The notes: a model not told the origin generated them from the letters alone. Counted from the first letter of the stretch, positions 36,423-49,286 are shown. The stretch is 64,000 nucleotides of DNA from Trueperella bonasi (GCF_030811535.1 NZ_JAUSQX010000001.1:496001-560000), one strand, 5' to 3'. Numbers and translations: made by a program.

Positions 36423-38543
36423 CTACTCGCCGTGCGCTTTTTGAATAATCTCGTCCGAGACGTTCCTTGGAACCTCTTGGTACTTTGCGAACTGCATGGT
36501 GTAGACGGCACGTCCCTGAGTCTTGGAACGTAGGTCGCCAACATAACCAAACATTTCAGAAAGCGGGACCAGAGCACGAACGATCTTGACGCCGGTAGCG
36601 TCTTCCATCGATGCAATCTGGCCACGGCGAGAATTCAGATCTCCGATGACGTCACCCATGTACTCCTCCGGAGTACGGACTTCGACATCCATGACTGGTT
36701 CGAGGATAACCGGCTTGGCGCGCTTAATGCCCTCGCGGAATACCATCTGTCCAGCGATCTTGAACGCCATCTCCGAGGAGTCGACGTCGTGGTACGCGCC
36801 GTCTTCAAGAGTTGCCTTGACGTTCACCAACGGGTATCCGGCAAGAATACCGTTCTCCATCGCAGCCTGAATGCCTTCAGACACCGACGGAATGTACTCG
36901 CGCGGAACGCGTCCACCGGTCACTTCGTCGACGAATTCGTAGATCTCGCCTTCTTCGTTTTCCGGAAGCGGCTCGAAGGTCACGATGACCTTCGCGAACT
37001 GGCCGGAGCCACCCGTCTGCTTCTTGTGGGTGTACTCGATGGACTGTGCGGAACCGGTAATGGTTTCGCGGTAAGCAACCATCGGCGCACCAACATTTGC
37101 GTCAACCTTAAATTCACGCTTCATGCGATCGACAAGAATGTCGAGATGGAGTTCGCCCATACCGCCAATGACGGTCTGGCCGGATTCTTCATCAAGGCGC
37201 ACCGTAAAGGTTGGATCTTCTTCGGCGAGCTTTTGAATAGCGGTGCCAAGCTTTTCCTGGTCTGCCTTCGACTTCGGCTCAATGGCCACGTGAATAACCG
37301 GCTCGGGGAAGGACATCGACTCAAGAAGAATCGGCGCGTCCTGCGCGGAAAGCGAGTCGCCCGTCGTCGTATCCTTCAAACCGATAACCGCGTAAATGTT
37401 ACCGGCCGACGCGGAATCTACCGGCTGCTCCTTGTTGGAGTGCATCTGGAAGATCTTAGAAACGCGTTCGCGCTTGCCCTTGGTGGCGTTCAGGATCTGA
37501 TCGCCCGCGTCGATCTTGCCCGAGTACACGCGAATGTAGGTCAGGCGGCCGAAGAACGGATGCGCTGCAATCTTGAACGCGAGGGCCGAGAACGGCTCGT
37601 CAACAGACGGCTTACGCTTCAGCTCAACCGATTCGTCCTTGACATCCGTTCCGAGGACGTACTCGACGTCGACCGGCGATGGCAAGTAATCAATGACGGC
37701 GTCAAGAACTGGCTGAACGCCAATGTTCTTGTAAGCCGAGCCAGCGTAAACCGGGAAGATCTCACCGCTGATCGTTAGACGGCGAATGACCTTCTTGAGC
37801 TCGGCATTGGAAATTTCCTCGCCGCCGAGGTACTTGTCAAGAAGTTCCTCATCGTTTTCCGCAACGGTCTCGATAAGTTCATTGCGGTATTCCTCAGCCT
37901 TGGCTTCGAGCTCGGCAGGGATGTCCTCGGTAACGACGACGGATCCCATGGTGGGATTACCCTTGTCGTCCTTCGCTGGGAAGCGGTAGGCCTTCATTTC
38001 CATGACGTCAACGACGCCGGCAAGCTGGTCCTCCGAGCCAATCGGGAATGCCAGGACAAGCGGGGTTGCCTTGAGGCGCTCCTTGATGGTCGTGACAGCG
38101 TGTTCAAAGTCTGCGCCCATCTTGTCCATCTTATTGATGAAGCAAACGCGCGGGACCTTGTATTTGTCAGCCTGGCGCCAAACGGTTTCAGACTGCGGCT
38201 CGACGCCTTCCTTACCGTCGAACACGGCAACGGCGCCATCGAGGACGCGCAGGGAGCGCTCAACCTCGACAGTGAAGTCCACGTGCCCGGGGGTATCAAT
38301 AATGTTGATCTGGTTCTGCTTCCAGAAGGTGGTCACGGCTGCCGAAGTAATCGTGATGCCACGTTCTTTTTCCTGCTCCATCCAGTCGGTCGTCGATGCG
38401 CCGTCGTGGGTTTCGCCGAGCTTGTAGTTCAAGCCCGTATAGAACAGGATTCGCTCTGTCGTGGTGGTCTTACCTGCGTCAATGTGCGCCATAATTCCAA
38501 TGTTTCGGACCTTGCGCAGATCCTTTTGTGGTTCGTGTGCCAC
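36423..38543 (-). CDS. fusA: Elongation factor G
   Basis: A 706-residue translocase GTPase. G1 AHIDAGKTT at 19-27, [34 protein letters not shown], and the C-terminal [14 protein letters not shown]. It starts with GTG 38543 ([14 protein letters not shown]), 64 nt after rpsG, and is followed by tuf after 86 nt. Confidence 0.98.
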   Translation of the reverse strand: MAHEPQKDLRKVRNIGIMAHIDAGKTTTTERILFYTGLNYKLGETHDGASTTDWMEQEKERGITITSAAVTTFWKQNQINIIDTPGHVDFTVEVERSLRVLDGAVAVFDGKEGVEPQSETVWRQADKYKVPRVCFINKMDKMGADFEHAVTTIKERLKATPLVLAFPIGSEDQLAGVVDVMEMKAYRFPAKDDKGNPTMGSVVVTEDIPAELEAKAEEYRNELIETVAENDEELLDKYLGGEEISNAELKKVIRRLTISGEIFPVYAGSAYKNIGVQPVLDAVIDYLPSPVDVEYVLGTDVKDESVELKRKPSVDEPFSALAFKIAAHPFFGRLTYIRVYSGKIDAGDQILNATKGKRERVSKIFQMHSNKEQPVDSASAGNIYAVIGLKDTTTGDSLSAQDAPILLESMSFPEPVIHVAIEPKSKADQEKLGTAIQKLAEEDPTFTVRLDEESGQTVIGGMGELHLDILVDRMKREFKVDANVGAPMVAYRETITGSAQSIEYTHKKQTGGSGQFAKVIVTFEPLPENEEGEIYEFVDEVTGGRVPREYIPSVSEGIQAAMENGILAGYPLVNVKATLEDGAYHDVDSSEMAFKIAGQMVFREGIKRAKPVILEPVMDVEVRTPEEYMGDVIGDLNSRRGQIASMEDATGVKIVRALVPLSEMFGYVGDLRSKTQGRAVYTMQFAKYQEVPRNVSDEIIQKAHGE

Positions 38544-38607
38544 TGCTTAGTTCCTTGTCCGGGCCCGCATGGGCCTCATTCGTAACTGGACGGCGAGTGT
38601 GCCGATC

Positions 38608-39078
38608 TTACCAACGGTAGTGAGCGAAGGCACGGTTGGCCTCTGCCATACGGTGGACATCTTCACGGCGGCGCACAGCGGCACCAAGGCCGTTGGACGC
38701 GTCCATGATTTCGTTTTGGAGACGCTCGAGCATCGTGTTCTCACGACGTTCGCGCGCGTAGTCTACGAGCCAACGAATGGCGAGCGCATTTGCACGGTTT
38801 GGCTTGACCTCGGTCGGAACCTGGTAGGTCGCGCCACCGACGCGGCGTGAGCGCACTTCAAGCGAAGGGCGAATATTATCGAGCGCCCGCTTGAGCACCG
38901 TCAATGCTTCCTGCTCGGTCTTTTCTTCGACGCCGGCAAGTGCGCCGTAGACGATACGCTCGGCTACTGACTTCTTGCCATCGCGCAGAACCCGGTTGAT
39001 CACCTGGGTGACAATCGGCGAACCGTGGACTGGATCGTTAACTAGCGGACGCTTGCGGACTGGTCCTTTACGTGGCAT
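38608..39078 (-). CDS. rpsG: 30S ribosomal protein S7
   Basis: A 156-residue S7 ([61 protein letters not shown]-like end). It nucleates the 30S head and follows rpsL after 2 nt. Confidence 0.98.
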   Translation of the reverse strand: MPRKGPVRKRPLVNDPVHGSPIVTQVINRVLRDGKKSVAERIVYGALAGVEEKTEQEALTVLKRALDNIRPSLEVRSRRVGGATYQVPTEVKPNRANALAIRWLVDYARERRENTMLERLQNEIMDASNGLGAAVRRREDVHRMAEANRAFAHYRW

Positions 39079-39080
39079 CT

Positions 39081-39452
39081 TTACTTCTCCTTCTTCGCAC
39101 CGTACTTGGAGCGGCCCTGACCGCGGGACTTCACGCCCTGCGTATCGAGCGCACCGCGCACAATGTGGTAGCGAACACCGGGAAGGTCCTTTACACGACC
39201 ACCGCGAACAAGCACGATCGAGTGCTCCTGGAGGTTGTGGCCTTCGCCGGGGATGTATGCCGTAACTTCGATGCCCGTCGAAAGACGAACACGAGCGACC
39301 TTACGAAGAGCAGAGTTAGGCTTCTTCGGTGTAGTTGTATAAACACGCGTGCAAACGCCTCGACGCTGCGGGCTTCCCTTGAGGCCCGGGGTCGAGGAGG
39401 CTGCCGCCTTGTTTGAGCGGCCCTTGCGGACCAGCTGCTGAATAGTAGGCAC
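39081..39452 (-). CDS. rpsL: 30S ribosomal protein S12
   Basis: A 123-residue decoding-centre protein starting at GTG 39452 ([12 protein letters not shown]) with AGGAG 5 nt ahead; the open frame reaches 39833 but the extra residues are not S12. [11 protein letters not shown] (Lys43) and [14 protein letters not shown] (Lys88, Asp89) are wild type, so no ribosomal streptomycin-resistance change is seen. Confidence 0.97.
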   Translation of the reverse strand: MPTIQQLVRKGRSNKAAASSTPGLKGSPQRRGVCTRVYTTTPKKPNSALRKVARVRLSTGIEVTAYIPGEGHNLQEHSIVLVRGGRVKDLPGVRYHIVRGALDTQGVKSRGQGRSKYGAKKEK

Positions 39453-39630
39453 TATTTCTCCTGTGTATGAGTTCAGATCGTCGAACTGCCCGCCTGTTCG
39501 GTTCGAACGTGCGAGAGGAAGGACACCGTACCTTCCTAGCGTCCGCGTGTCGTTTAAACTGCCGGTGGCTATTAGCAACTTTGACCATCCGACAAAGCAA
39601 CGTCGACCCACGGAACGGGCACCGTGGTAT

Positions 39631-39661
39631 AGATTAACGGTTTTGCGCTGGATCTGTCCAA
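39631..39661 (-). promoter_or_regulatory. Possible promoter of the rpsL-rpsG-fusA-tuf operon
   Basis: On the minus strand TTGGAC (39661..39656) is followed after 19 nt by TAATCT (39636..39631), or after 18 nt by TTAATC. It lies about 180 bp upstream of rpsL GTG and is the best sigma-70-like pair in the gap. Assigned by eye. Confidence 0.35.
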
Positions 39662-39681
39662 GTTTGTGAGGTAAAACTGCC

Positions 39682-39870
39682 GTGGTACTACCCACATTGC
39701 GCGCCACGCTCAGTTCGACTCTAGCTATTGGTGCGTTAGCTTCCGGATGCTCTTCGGGGGAGGGATACCTTGCTCCAGTATTGCCAGCCGCAACTGAGGG
39801 AACGTTAGAGGGCGAATTTACGTGTGGCGGCATACATTATCCAGAGGCACTCCATTCGGTATTTGAGTGA
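39682..39870 (+). CDS. Short putative lipoprotein, probably a remnant
   Basis: A 62-residue frame from GTG 39682. The first 24 residues form a lipoprotein signal peptide ([18 protein letters not shown]) with Cys24 as the lipidation site, then only 38 residues follow and the frame stops. GAGG is 10 nt ahead. It is divergent from rpsL and convergent with the ATPase gene. The short mature part suggests a 5' fragment of a longer lipoprotein gene; a genuine small lipoprotein is also possible. Confidence 0.4.
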   Translation: MVLPTLRATLSSTLAIGALASGCSSGEGYLAPVLPAATEGTLEGEFTCGGIHYPEALHSVFE

Positions 39871-39966
39871 TCAGTCAATTCTGATAACAGGCCTAGGAAT
39901 GCGGGCTGCGCAGGGATCAAGCCTGACCGCCCGGAGCAACCGTATTCCCAGACCCTCAGTGTTGCG

Positions 39967-41202
39967 CTACTCCTTAAGGGCACTAATTGAAATGACGTTG
40001 ACCCCGTCCGGCCTGCGGTACGACAGTCCTCCGCCGGTAAACACAATCGCTATTGGCTCGGCAGGCAAGTGTTCACGAAAAGCTAGGAGATTACTTGCAG
40101 CACTATCGACGACGCTCTGGCTGTGCCCCAGTTTCGCCTCACAAATGACGGTGGTTTCACCCACGTCAAAGATGGCATCAACTTCAAGTCCAGATTGCAG
40201 CCGAGCATGAGCAATGTTGTTATTCCCGAGCAAACATCGCAGTTCGTGGATGACGAAAGACTCAAACAGCTGGCCAGCGTATTCCAAATCCTCGAGCAAC
40301 AACTCAAGTGGCCGATCTAATGCAGCGACCGCTAGTGCTGGATCGACGAAATGCCGCTTTGGAGCCTTTCTCAGCGGCGTCCTTGACCGTAGTTGCAACG
40401 CCCACGCTGGCTGATCGACATGAATGAAAATCCTCCCCAACGCGTCAAGATAATCCATAACCGTGTCTCTAGTCAGGTTTGCATCCGTCGCCATCGTTGC
40501 AACTGTCATTTCGGTTCCCACCGCTCGAGCCAAACTATGCAACAATGCCAACACTCGAATCGGGTCACGCCGTTTTCCGTCGGGAGTGGAAATATCGATT
40601 TCGGCTACGGTCCGTAAGTAGTCACGATTGTTTGCCAGAGATTGCTCCGCACTCAGGCCCAAATTTCCCGGCCATCCGCCAACTGCGATGCGTTCCATAA
40701 GTTCCCGGAATCTAAGGCCTGAGTCTGCTGCACGTGGAGACTCGCCAGCAATAACCGCGCGCAGGGATACTTCTTCTGATGAGTGCCCAGACTCTTGGAG
40801 CGTCATTGTAGACATCACCAGCCGCGCAAAACGACCAGCTCCGGAATGGCGTGCTACCAGTTCCGAAGGTGCCGTGGAACCAGTCAGGATGAACTGTCCT
40901 TTCGCTTGACGCTCGTCGACGGCGTTGCGTACCACATCCCATAGCGCTGGCTGCTCTTGCCATTCATCTATCAGTCGCGGAGTGCTGCCCTCGAGGAGAA
41001 GGCTAGGCTCAACCTCCATCGCAGCTGGCACTCCTGGGTCCGTATTAACCCGCAAAACACTCTGCGCTACTTGCAGGGCGGTAGCGGTTTTCCCACACGC
41101 CTTTGGCCCCTCGATGAGCACCGCTCCCGCGCGCTTAAGAGCATCGGTTAATGCAGCATCCGCAACCCTTGGTAGATAGCGCACGTTTCCCCCAGTCGAC
41201 AT
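39967..41202 (-). CDS. AAA ATPase with DUF4143-type C-terminal domain
   Basis: A 411-residue ATPase of the AAA_14/DUF4143 group. Walker A GPKACGKT at 32-39, the LIDEWQEQPALWDVVR Walker B-like region, the sensor region GQFILTGSTAP, then a C-terminal domain with ESFVIHELRCLL and EVDAIFDVGETTVICEAKLG, which resembles the PD-(D/E)xK nuclease fold. Function in these families is unclear; many sit in accessory DNA. I start at ATG 41202 (MSTGGNVRYLPRV); TTG 41208 is in frame too. The start lies in a 23-bp tandem repeat. The gene splits the usual rpoC-rpsL adjacency. Confidence 0.88.
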   Translation of the reverse strand: MSTGGNVRYLPRVADAALTDALKRAGAVLIEGPKACGKTATALQVAQSVLRVNTDPGVPAAMEVEPSLLLEGSTPRLIDEWQEQPALWDVVRNAVDERQAKGQFILTGSTAPSELVARHSGAGRFARLVMSTMTLQESGHSSEEVSLRAVIAGESPRAADSGLRFRELMERIAVGGWPGNLGLSAEQSLANNRDYLRTVAEIDISTPDGKRRDPIRVLALLHSLARAVGTEMTVATMATDANLTRDTVMDYLDALGRIFIHVDQPAWALQLRSRTPLRKAPKRHFVDPALAVAALDRPLELLLEDLEYAGQLFESFVIHELRCLLGNNNIAHARLQSGLEVDAIFDVGETTVICEAKLGHSQSVVDSAASNLLAFREHLPAEPIAIVFTGGGLSYRRPDGVNVISISALKE

Positions 41203-41253
41203 TTTCAAGCGATTCTAGTCGACATTTTCAAGCGATTCTAGTCGACATTTTCA
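41194..41253. repeat. 23-bp tandem repeat over the ATPase start codon
   Basis: AGTCGACATTTTCAAGCGAT plus TCT occurs at 41194..41216 and 41217..41239, and a third partial copy (14 bp) at 41240..41253. On the minus strand every copy contains GAAAATGTCGACT, so the ATPase start region is present three times. As 23 is not a multiple of three, the upstream ATGs are in other frames. Confidence 0.95.
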
Positions 41254-41400
41254 CGGCCCAGCCAAGAATCACCGAGCCCGACCGCCCGTCGCAACCGCAT
41301 TCCCAGGCCCTACCACTGCATGATCGACAGCGAAAGGGACGCACTGCGTCGGGACGTAAACGGAGAGTCCCTAACAGTGCGCCCCTTGCGCGTACACATT

Positions 41401-44400
41401 TTAGAAGTTCAGCCCGAAGCCATACCCCATCGACGTGTCGTAGTCATCGAGTGAACCGTAGCCGTAGATGTCATCGAAGGAATCGAGACCGGCAAACGTG
41501 TTGAGTTGCTCGTATTCGGAGCGCGCCTCAGGAGTCGGCTCCACCTTCGGCTTACGCAGCTGCTCCAAGCCAGTACCGGCCGGGATGAGCTTACCGAGGA
41601 TGACGTTCTCCTTCAGTCCCTCAAGCGGATCAGACTTGGCGTTGAGCGCAGCCTCGGTGAGAACCTTTGTGGTCTCCTGGAAGGATGCGGCAGAAAGCCA
41701 CGAATCCGTTGCGAGCGAAGCCTTCGTGATACCCATCAGCTCTGGACGGCCCGACGCCGGCTTACCGCCCTCTGCCATGGCCGCACGGTTTGCCGTCTCG
41801 AATTGAGCAACATCCACCAATTCACCCGGCAATAACGTCGTCGTTCCCGAATCCAGGACGGTCACGCGGCGAAGCATCTGACGCACGATAACCTCAATGT
41901 GCTTATCGTGAATCTCAACGCCCTGCGAACGGTAAACGTCCTGGACCTCATCAACAAGGTGCAGCTGCGCAATACGGCGGCCAGAAATCCGCAGAACCTT
42001 CTTCGGATCTACCGAACCTTCCACGAGCTGCTGGCCAACCTGCACGTGCGAGTTTTCCGGCACGAGCAGCTTGGCACGTTTGCCAACGAGGTAGGTGAGG
42101 TCTTCGTCGCCGTCGTCGCGCTTGATAATCAAGCGCCGCGAACGCTCCAGTTCCTCAACCTCAAGACGGCCCGTCGCTTCAGCAATCGGCGCCTCGCCCT
42201 TCGGCGTGCGTGCCTCAAACAATTCCTGAACACGCGGCAGACCCTGGGTAATATCCTCCGCCGATGCCGCACCACCCGTGTGGAAGGTACGCATCGTCAG
42301 CTGGGTACCGGGCTCGCCAATCGACTGAGCCGCAACAATACCTACCGCTTCACCAATATCCACGAGCTTGCCCGTGGCGAGCGAACGGCCATAGCACATT
42401 GCACACGTGCCAACACGCGAATCACAAGTAAGCACGGAACGCACTGTAATTTCAGTGATGCCAGCGGCAAGCAGCGCCTCAAGAGCCACGTCACCGATAT
42501 CCGTGCCAGCCTCAACGATCACGTTGCCCTCGGAGTCTTCAACATCCTTGGCAAGCGTACGAGCGTATACGGAAGTGTCGACGTCGTCGGCCTGGATGAC
42601 TTCGGCACTTGCCCAGACCTCGGCGGAAACTTCCGCCTCGGTCACTTCGCGCTTAGCGCCGTCAACGTCGGCCAACTTGAGCTGATTACCCTCGTCGTCG
42701 ACCAGTACGATGCTCTTCTTCAATCCACGCGAGGTGCCACAGTCGGACTCGCGGACAATCACGTCCTGAGCCACGTCCACCAAACGGCGGGTCAGATAGC
42801 CCGAATCGGCGGTACGGAGCGCCGTATCGGCCAAGCCCTTACGAGCACCGTGGGTAGCCGTAAAGTACTCGAGTGCCGACAGGCCCTCACGATAGTTCGA
42901 CTTGATCGGACGCGGGATAATCTCACCCTTCGGATCAGCCACCAGGCCACGCATACCGGCAACCTGGCGAATCTGCATCCAGTTACCGCGAGCACCCGAA
43001 GTAACCATCTGGTTGATGTTGTTCAGGTCGTCGAAATTCTTGCGCATCTCGTCGGCAACATCGTCGGTTACTTCCGTCCACAGGGCAACAAGATCACGGC
43101 GGCGATCCTCATCGCGGATATTACCTTCCTGGAAGTCCTGCTCGATCTTCGCCGCCCGTTTCTCGGCCTCTTCGAGGATTTCTGCCTTGCTGTCAGGAGC
43201 GACGACGTCCGAGACGGCGATCGTCACGCCCGAGCGGCCGCCCCAATAGAAACCAATTTCTTTCAGGGCATCCAAGGAAGCGGCAGCATCAACCTTCGGG
43301 TAGCGCTCAGCAAGCTCGTTAACGATATTGCCAAGCACCTTCTTGTCGACTGTGCGGTTTACGTATGGGAACGTCGTCGGAAGCGCATCATTGAAGAATG
43401 CGCGGCCGAGCGTCGTGGCCAACAGGACGTCCTCGCCCTCTTCGTAGCCCTCGGGTGCCTGCCAGTCGCGCGGAAGCACAATTTCATCGGCCTTCCAACG
43501 GATGTGGCACGGTGCATTCAGGTGCAGTTCGCCCAGGTCGTAAGCCATTTCAGCTTCGGCCACCGACGTGAAGTAGCGCCCTGCGCCCGCCTCCTCATCG
43601 CGCTGCGTGGTCAAATGGTACAAACCAATGACCATGTCCTGCGATGGAACCGTGACCGGGCGGCCGTCGGACGGCTTGAGAATGTTGTTTGCCGAGAGCA
43701 TCAAGATGCGCGCCTCTGCCTGCGCTTCAACCGACAGCGGCAGGTGTACTGCCATCTGATCGCCATCGAAATCCGCGTTGAACGCAGCACACACGAGCGG
43801 GTGCAAACGAATTGCCTTACCCTCGATCAGCTGCGGCTCGAAAGCCTGAATACCAAGGCGGTGAAGCGTGGGGGCACGGTTGAGCAGAACCGGGTGTTCT
43901 TGAATGATCTCTTCCAGAACGTCGAAGACCTCGTCGCGCTGGCGTTCGATCAGGCGCTTAGCAGCCTTAATATTCTTCGCCAGTTCAAGATCAACCAGAC
44001 GCTTTTGCACGAACGGCTTGAACAGCTCGAGCGCCATCGTCTTGGGCAAGCCACACTGGTGGAGCTTGAGGGTCGGGCCAATCACGATCACCGAACGACC
44101 CGAGTAGTCAACACGCTTACCGAGTAGGTTCTGGCGGAAACGCCCCTGCTTACCCTTGAGCATGTCCGAAATCGACTTCAGCGGGCGGTTGCCTGCGCCC
44201 TGCACGGGCCGGCCACGGCGGCCGTTATCAAACAGCGCGTCCACGGCTTCCTGGAGCATGCGCTTTTCGTTGTTGACCATGATCTCCGGCGCGTTCAGAT
44301 CGAGCATGCGCTGGAGGCGGTTATTGCGGTTAATGACGCGGCGGTACAGATCGTTCAGATCCGACGTCGCGAATCGGCCGCCATCGAGCTGCACCATCGG

Positions 44401-45375
44401 GCGCAAATCCGGTGGAATCACAGGGATGGCATCCAGAACCATGGCCTCTGGCGGGGTCTGCGAGTGCAAGAAAGCGTTTACAACCTTGATCCGCTTGAGG
44501 GCGCGGGTCTTGCGCTGAGCGGTACCGTTTTCGATCTGGTCAACGAGCAAATCGTGCTCCGCCTGCAGATCAAAGGTGCGAAGACGACGCTGGATAGCTT
44601 CGGCTCCGCGGTACGCTGCGAAGTAGTCGCCCCAGCGAGCCTCCATGTCGCGATATGCGTTCTCATCACCCTCAAGGTCACCGACCTTGAGCTTGGTGAA
44701 CTTATCCCACACCTCTTCTAGGTTCTTAATGTCGTTCTCGTAGCGAGTGCGCACGCGACGCGTATCGGCCTGCACCGAACGCTTGATCTTGCCGATCGAA
44801 GAAGCATCTTCTCCCGCGGCCTCCGCCTTGGCGAGTGTTTCTTCCTCTTCCTTCAACGCGGCTTCGACGGCGGCGTCGCGTTCCTTTTCCAGGTTGGCGC
44901 GCTCAAGCTCGTACTCGGCCGTAAGGGTGGGCATGTCGTCGTGCCGACGCTGCTCGTCCACTTCGGTCACCATGTATGCCGCGAAGTAAATGACCTTCTC
45001 AAGATCCTTCGGCGCAATATCGAGCAGGTAGCCAAGACGCGAGGGCACTCCCTTGAAATACCAAATGTGAGTAACCGGAGCCGCGAGCTCGATATGGCCC
45101 ATGCGCTCACGGCGCACCTTGGCTCGCGTGACCTCCACGCCGCAGCGTTCGCACACGATGCCCTTATACCGCGGGCGCTTGTACTTTCCGCAAGCACACT
45201 CCCAATCGCGGGTCGGGCCAAAAATCTGCTCGCCGAAAAGGCCATCCTTTTCAGGCTTGAGTGTACGGTAGTTAATCGTTTCAGGCTTGGTAACGGTGCC
45301 ATGCGACCATTCACGCACGTCATCCGACGTTGCGAGCGAGATCGACAGCTGGTCAAAAAGATTGACGTCGAGCAA
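41401..45375 (-). CDS. rpoC: RNA polymerase beta' subunit
   Basis: A 1324-residue subunit. N-terminal zinc site in [20 protein letters not shown], a charged coiled-coil insertion about residues 150-200, catalytic NADFDGD in [15 protein letters not shown], and second zinc-binding cysteines around [16 protein letters not shown]. It starts with TTG 45375 after AGGAA. It follows rpoB after 86 nt. Confidence 0.98.
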   Translation of the reverse strand: MLDVNLFDQLSISLATSDDVREWSHGTVTKPETINYRTLKPEKDGLFGEQIFGPTRDWECACGKYKRPRYKGIVCERCGVEVTRAKVRRERMGHIELAAPVTHIWYFKGVPSRLGYLLDIAPKDLEKVIYFAAYMVTEVDEQRRHDDMPTLTAEYELERANLEKERDAAVEAALKEEEETLAKAEAAGEDASSIGKIKRSVQADTRRVRTRYENDIKNLEEVWDKFTKLKVGDLEGDENAYRDMEARWGDYFAAYRGAEAIQRRLRTFDLQAEHDLLVDQIENGTAQRKTRALKRIKVVNAFLHSQTPPEAMVLDAIPVIPPDLRPMVQLDGGRFATSDLNDLYRRVINRNNRLQRMLDLNAPEIMVNNEKRMLQEAVDALFDNGRRGRPVQGAGNRPLKSISDMLKGKQGRFRQNLLGKRVDYSGRSVIVIGPTLKLHQCGLPKTMALELFKPFVQKRLVDLELAKNIKAAKRLIERQRDEVFDVLEEIIQEHPVLLNRAPTLHRLGIQAFEPQLIEGKAIRLHPLVCAAFNADFDGDQMAVHLPLSVEAQAEARILMLSANNILKPSDGRPVTVPSQDMVIGLYHLTTQRDEEAGAGRYFTSVAEAEMAYDLGELHLNAPCHIRWKADEIVLPRDWQAPEGYEEGEDVLLATTLGRAFFNDALPTTFPYVNRTVDKKVLGNIVNELAERYPKVDAAASLDALKEIGFYWGGRSGVTIAVSDVVAPDSKAEILEEAEKRAAKIEQDFQEGNIRDEDRRRDLVALWTEVTDDVADEMRKNFDDLNNINQMVTSGARGNWMQIRQVAGMRGLVADPKGEIIPRPIKSNYREGLSALEYFTATHGARKGLADTALRTADSGYLTRRLVDVAQDVIVRESDCGTSRGLKKSIVLVDDEGNQLKLADVDGAKREVTEAEVSAEVWASAEVIQADDVDTSVYARTLAKDVEDSEGNVIVEAGTDIGDVALEALLAAGITEITVRSVLTCDSRVGTCAMCYGRSLATGKLVDIGEAVGIVAAQSIGEPGTQLTMRTFHTGGAASAEDITQGLPRVQELFEARTPKGEAPIAEATGRLEVEELERSRRLIIKRDDGDEDLTYLVGKRAKLLVPENSHVQVGQQLVEGSVDPKKVLRISGRRIAQLHLVDEVQDVYRSQGVEIHDKHIEVIVRQMLRRVTVLDSGTTTLLPGELVDVAQFETANRAAMAEGGKPASGRPELMGITKASLATDSWLSAASFQETTKVLTEAALNAKSDPLEGLKENVILGKLIPAGTGLEQLRKPKVEPTPEARSEYEQLNTFAGLDSFDDIYGYGSLDDYDTSMGYGFGLNF

Positions 45376-45461
45376 GATTCCTACTTCCTCAGTTCTTACG
45401 CCTTTATTGCCATTCGTCAGCGGAGCGGCGGGCGCTCACCGCACCACCGACGGTTAAATTG

Positions 45462-48400
45462 TTAAAAGTCTGCACCGGTTTCGAGATCTTCAAGACCCGT
45501 GGTGATACCTGCAGATTGCGGGGAACGGAACGCGTCGTCGTCGGAGTCTTGGAGCGAAATAGCATTCCCGCTCGCATCCAGCGCTTCGACGTTCAAACAC
45601 AGCGAGCGCATCTCCTGGACGAGCACCTTGAAGGACTCCGGAAGGCCTGGTTCAGGAACGTTATCGCCCTTCACAATGGCCTCGTAAACCTTCACTCGAC
45701 CAACCGTGTCATCCGACTTGATCGTCAACATCTCTTGGAGCGTGTGCGCGGCGCCGTACGCTTCAAGCGCCCACACTTCCATCTCACCAAAACGCTGACC
45801 ACCGAACTGGGCTTTACCTCCCAGCGGCTGCTGGGTGACCATCGAGTACGGGCCTGTGGAACGCGCGTGAATCTTGTCATCCACAAGGTGGTGGAGCTTG
45901 AGCATGTACATGTATCCAACCGATACCGGATCCGGGAATGGATCGCCCGTACGGCCGTCAAACAGCCGTGCCTTACCGGTGTCGTCAACCATGCGCTCCC
46001 CGTCACGATTCGGCTTCGTCACGCTGAGCAGACCCTTGAGTTCGTCGGCTTCCACACCGTCAAACACCGGGGTTGCGACGGTACGGCCAGGTTCGGCCTC
46101 GATCGCATTCTCCGGCAGGCGCATCGCCCACTCTTCACCGGCCTTGCGCGCTTCAGTGGCATCCCAGCCGTGCTTGGCAACCCAACCCAAGTGGAGTTCA
46201 AACACCTGACCAAGGTTCATACGCGAAGGAACGCCGAGCGGATTCAAGACGATATCCACTGGCGTGCCATCCTCGAGGAACGGCATATCTTCAACGGGCA
46301 GAATACGCGAGATCACGCCCTTATTACCGTGGCGGCCCGCCATCTTATCGCCAATCGCGATCTTGCGGCGCTGCGCAATGTGAACGCGTACCGACTGGCG
46401 GATATCCGAGGGCAGTTCATCGTGGTTCTCTTCCGAAAACTCCTTGACGCCAATAACGATTCCTGCCTGGCCGTGCGGCACACGCATGGACGTATCGCGC
46501 ACTTCCTTAGCCTTCTCACCGAAAATCGCACGTAGCAAACGCTCTTCCGAGGTCAGCTCCGTTTCTCCCTTTGGCGTGATCTTGCCAACGAGGATATCGC
46601 CAGCCGTCACCTCAGCTCCGACACGAATAATGCCGCGTTCATCAAGGTGGGCGAGCGCCTCTTCCGAAACATTGGGGATATCGCGCGTAATTTCTTCGAC
46701 GCCAAGCTTGGTGTCACGAGCATCGACTTCGTGTTCCTCAATGTGGATCGAGGTCAATAGATCCTCGGACTGGCAACGTTGCGACAGGATGATCGCATCT
46801 TCGAAGTTGTAACCATTCCACGCCATGAACGCAACCAGCAAGTTCTGGCCGAGCGCAAGCTCGCCACCTTCGGTTGCAGGGCCATCGGCGATCAGCGAAC
46901 CCGCCTCAAGCCGGTCGCCCTCACTCACCATGACTTTCTGGTTCGTGGAATTACCCGGATTCGAACGTTCAAACTTTGCAAGCCGGTATGTACGGTAGGT
47001 GCCATCGTCCTGTTCGACGGTCACGTGGTCGGCATCAACTTCGATCACGACGCCGGGAGCCTCGGCTACCAGCACGTCACCGGCGTCGACGGCCGCGCGG
47101 GTTTCGATACCGGTGCCAACCAGCGGTGCGACAGGCTTGATCAGCGGAACGGCCTGGCGCTGCATGTTCGCGCCCATGAGTGCGCGGTTGGCGTCGTCGT
47201 GTTCGAGGAACGGAATCGCTGCAGTGCCAACGGACACCATCTGACGTGCAGAAACATCCATGAAATCGACGTCGGCAGCCGGGATCAGCGCTGGTTCACC
47301 TCCGGGTAGGCGCACCAGCACCTCGTCCTCGGTGAACTCGCCCTTCTCGTTCATTGGAGCCGAAGCCTGGGCCACCGTGTAGCGGTCCTCATCTGCGGCA
47401 TCGAGGTACTCGATCTCGTCGGTTACTCGCCCATCGACGACCTTACGGTACGGCGTTTCGATAAAGCCAAACGAGTTCACCCGACCATAGGTTGCGAGCG
47501 AACCGATCAGGCCAATATTCGGGCCTTCCGGCGTCTCAATCGGGCACATGCGGCCGTAGTGCGAAGGATGGACGTCTCGAACTTCCATCGAGGCACGGTC
47601 ACGTGACAAGCCACCCGGGCCAAGCGCCGACAGACGGCGCTTATGCGTCAAGCCCGCCAGCGGATTGTTTTGATCCATGAACTGCGACAGCTGCGAGGTT
47701 CCGAAGAACTCTTTAATCGCGGCTACAATCGGCCGGATATTAATCAACGACGACGGCGTGATCGCCTCGGCATCCTGCGTGGTCATCCGTTCACGGACCA
47801 TACGGTCAAGGCGAGCCAAACCGGTGCGTACTTGGTTTTGGATCAGTTCACCAACCGCACGGATACGGCGGTTACCAAAGTGGTCGATATCGTCACGTTC
47901 AACGATGACCTCGGCGCCGCCGTCGATCGTCGTCGTCTCTTTTTCTCCCGCATGCAAAGCGAGGAGGTAACGAATAGTCGCCGTCATGTCGGCAAGTGTG
48001 AGCTGGCGGTCATCAACCTCTTCGGGCAAGCCAAGCTTCTTGTTGACCTTGTAGCGGCCTACCTTGGCAAGATCGTAACGCTTGGGGTTGAGGTAGAAGT
48101 TATTGAGAAGTGTGCGGCCAGCTTCCGCCGTTGGCGGCTCACCTGGGCGAAGCTTGCGGTATAGATCCTGAAGGGCCTCTTCCTGGGTGTGCACCGCGTC
48201 CTTATCCAGCGCATCGAGCAGAAGCGGGTAATCCGAGAACTCTTCGCGAATCTCTGATTCCGTCATACCGAGTGCCTTGAGGAAGACCGTCACCGACTGC
48301 TTACGCTTGCGGTCCACGCGCACGCCCACCGAGTCGCGCTTGTCGATCTCGAACTCGAGCCAAGCACCGCGCGAAGGAATAATCTTCACATTGTAGATTA

Positions 48401-48926
48401 ACTTATCCGAGGTCTTGTCCGGTGTTACCTCGTAATACACGCCCGGGGAACGAACCATCTGAGACACGACCACACGTTCCGTGCCGTTAATAATGAACGT
48501 GCCTTGAGGGGTCATCAGCGGGAAGTCGCCAATAAAAGTGGTCTGAGACTTAATCTCGCCGGTTTCGTAGTTCTGGAACTCTGCCGTCACGTAGAGCGCA
48601 GCCGAGTAGGTGAGATCCTTTTCTTTACACTCAGCGATCGACGCCTTCTCACCTTCAAGATGAGGATTCGACAGCACGAGCCCCATCGTTTCGGCCGTGT
48701 TTTGAATTGGTGAAACCTCGTCAAAAATTTCTTCGAGGCCTGACTTCTCCCCCGGCGCAGCATTCTCGCGCCATTCGTCTGAGCCAATCAGCCATCCGTA
48801 AGAAGAGGTTTGGAGTCCAAGTAGATCCGGTACCGGAAGTGGCTCCTCGATTTTCGCGAATGAGACGCGATCAGAAGTCAGCTTGCCGTTTACGACAGTT
48901 GTATTAGAGGTGCGCGAAGCAGCCAA
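45462..48926 (-). CDS. rpoB: RNA polymerase beta subunit
   Basis: An 1154-residue subunit. The rifampicin region reads [33 protein letters not shown], without the common resistance changes at Asp, His or Ser positions. The C-terminal [25 protein letters not shown] block is conserved. It starts with TTG 48926 ([14 protein letters not shown]), with AAGGA 6 nt ahead. It is separated from rplL by 461 bp. Confidence 0.98.
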   Translation of the reverse strand: MAASRTSNTTVVNGKLTSDRVSFAKIEEPLPVPDLLGLQTSSYGWLIGSDEWRENAAPGEKSGLEEIFDEVSPIQNTAETMGLVLSNPHLEGEKASIAECKEKDLTYSAALYVTAEFQNYETGEIKSQTTFIGDFPLMTPQGTFIINGTERVVVSQMVRSPGVYYEVTPDKTSDKLIYNVKIIPSRGAWLEFEIDKRDSVGVRVDRKRKQSVTVFLKALGMTESEIREEFSDYPLLLDALDKDAVHTQEEALQDLYRKLRPGEPPTAEAGRTLLNNFYLNPKRYDLAKVGRYKVNKKLGLPEEVDDRQLTLADMTATIRYLLALHAGEKETTTIDGGAEVIVERDDIDHFGNRRIRAVGELIQNQVRTGLARLDRMVRERMTTQDAEAITPSSLINIRPIVAAIKEFFGTSQLSQFMDQNNPLAGLTHKRRLSALGPGGLSRDRASMEVRDVHPSHYGRMCPIETPEGPNIGLIGSLATYGRVNSFGFIETPYRKVVDGRVTDEIEYLDAADEDRYTVAQASAPMNEKGEFTEDEVLVRLPGGEPALIPAADVDFMDVSARQMVSVGTAAIPFLEHDDANRALMGANMQRQAVPLIKPVAPLVGTGIETRAAVDAGDVLVAEAPGVVIEVDADHVTVEQDDGTYRTYRLAKFERSNPGNSTNQKVMVSEGDRLEAGSLIADGPATEGGELALGQNLLVAFMAWNGYNFEDAIILSQRCQSEDLLTSIHIEEHEVDARDTKLGVEEITRDIPNVSEEALAHLDERGIIRVGAEVTAGDILVGKITPKGETELTSEERLLRAIFGEKAKEVRDTSMRVPHGQAGIVIGVKEFSEENHDELPSDIRQSVRVHIAQRRKIAIGDKMAGRHGNKGVISRILPVEDMPFLEDGTPVDIVLNPLGVPSRMNLGQVFELHLGWVAKHGWDATEARKAGEEWAMRLPENAIEAEPGRTVATPVFDGVEADELKGLLSVTKPNRDGERMVDDTGKARLFDGRTGDPFPDPVSVGYMYMLKLHHLVDDKIHARSTGPYSMVTQQPLGGKAQFGGQRFGEMEVWALEAYGAAHTLQEMLTIKSDDTVGRVKVYEAIVKGDNVPEPGLPESFKVLVQEMRSLCLNVEALDASGNAISLQDSDDDAFRSPQSAGITTGLEDLETGADF

Positions 48927-49286
48927 AGGGCGATCCTTCCCTATAAATTGGTTAGGCCAGCGTGAGCCTCACATCTGTGCCACCGCCAAAGTTTTGGAAG
49001 TTTCAAGCACTTAACCAAACAAACTTGGGTACGACGAATGAGAGTGCACACAAGCTTCAAATTTACTCTCAAGGCGCATGAAAGTCTAGCCCCGCCCATG
49101 TGGAAGGGGTCACGACACCTAATAACATCCGTGATCCTCGAATCACCTCAGACTGTGTCTTCTTGAGGGTTCCTCGATACACGGAGTCTTTTTCGCGGAT
49201 CTTCACCTACGTGCAATACCTCCGCTACACCGATGACTTTCGCACACTACGGCGCGATTTGCAAGCGACTCGCCCCGGTAGCATGA
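48927..49286. other. Intergenic region upstream of rpoB
   Basis: About 360 bp without a supportable gene between rpoB and the hairpin after rplL. It probably holds an rpoBC promoter; on the minus strand TTGAGA near 49075 and a weak -10 could serve, but I cannot rank it. A long leader is usual before actinobacterial rpoB. Confidence 0.4.

Noticed and set aside
39453-39833. Upstream extension of rpsL
   Set aside because: The frame is open, but the residues are not S12, and GTG 39452 has a proper SD and gives the exact family length.
41899-44127. 742-codon plus-strand frame opposite rpoC
   Set aside because: Antisense shadow of a conserved GC-rich gene; no recognisable protein features or SD.
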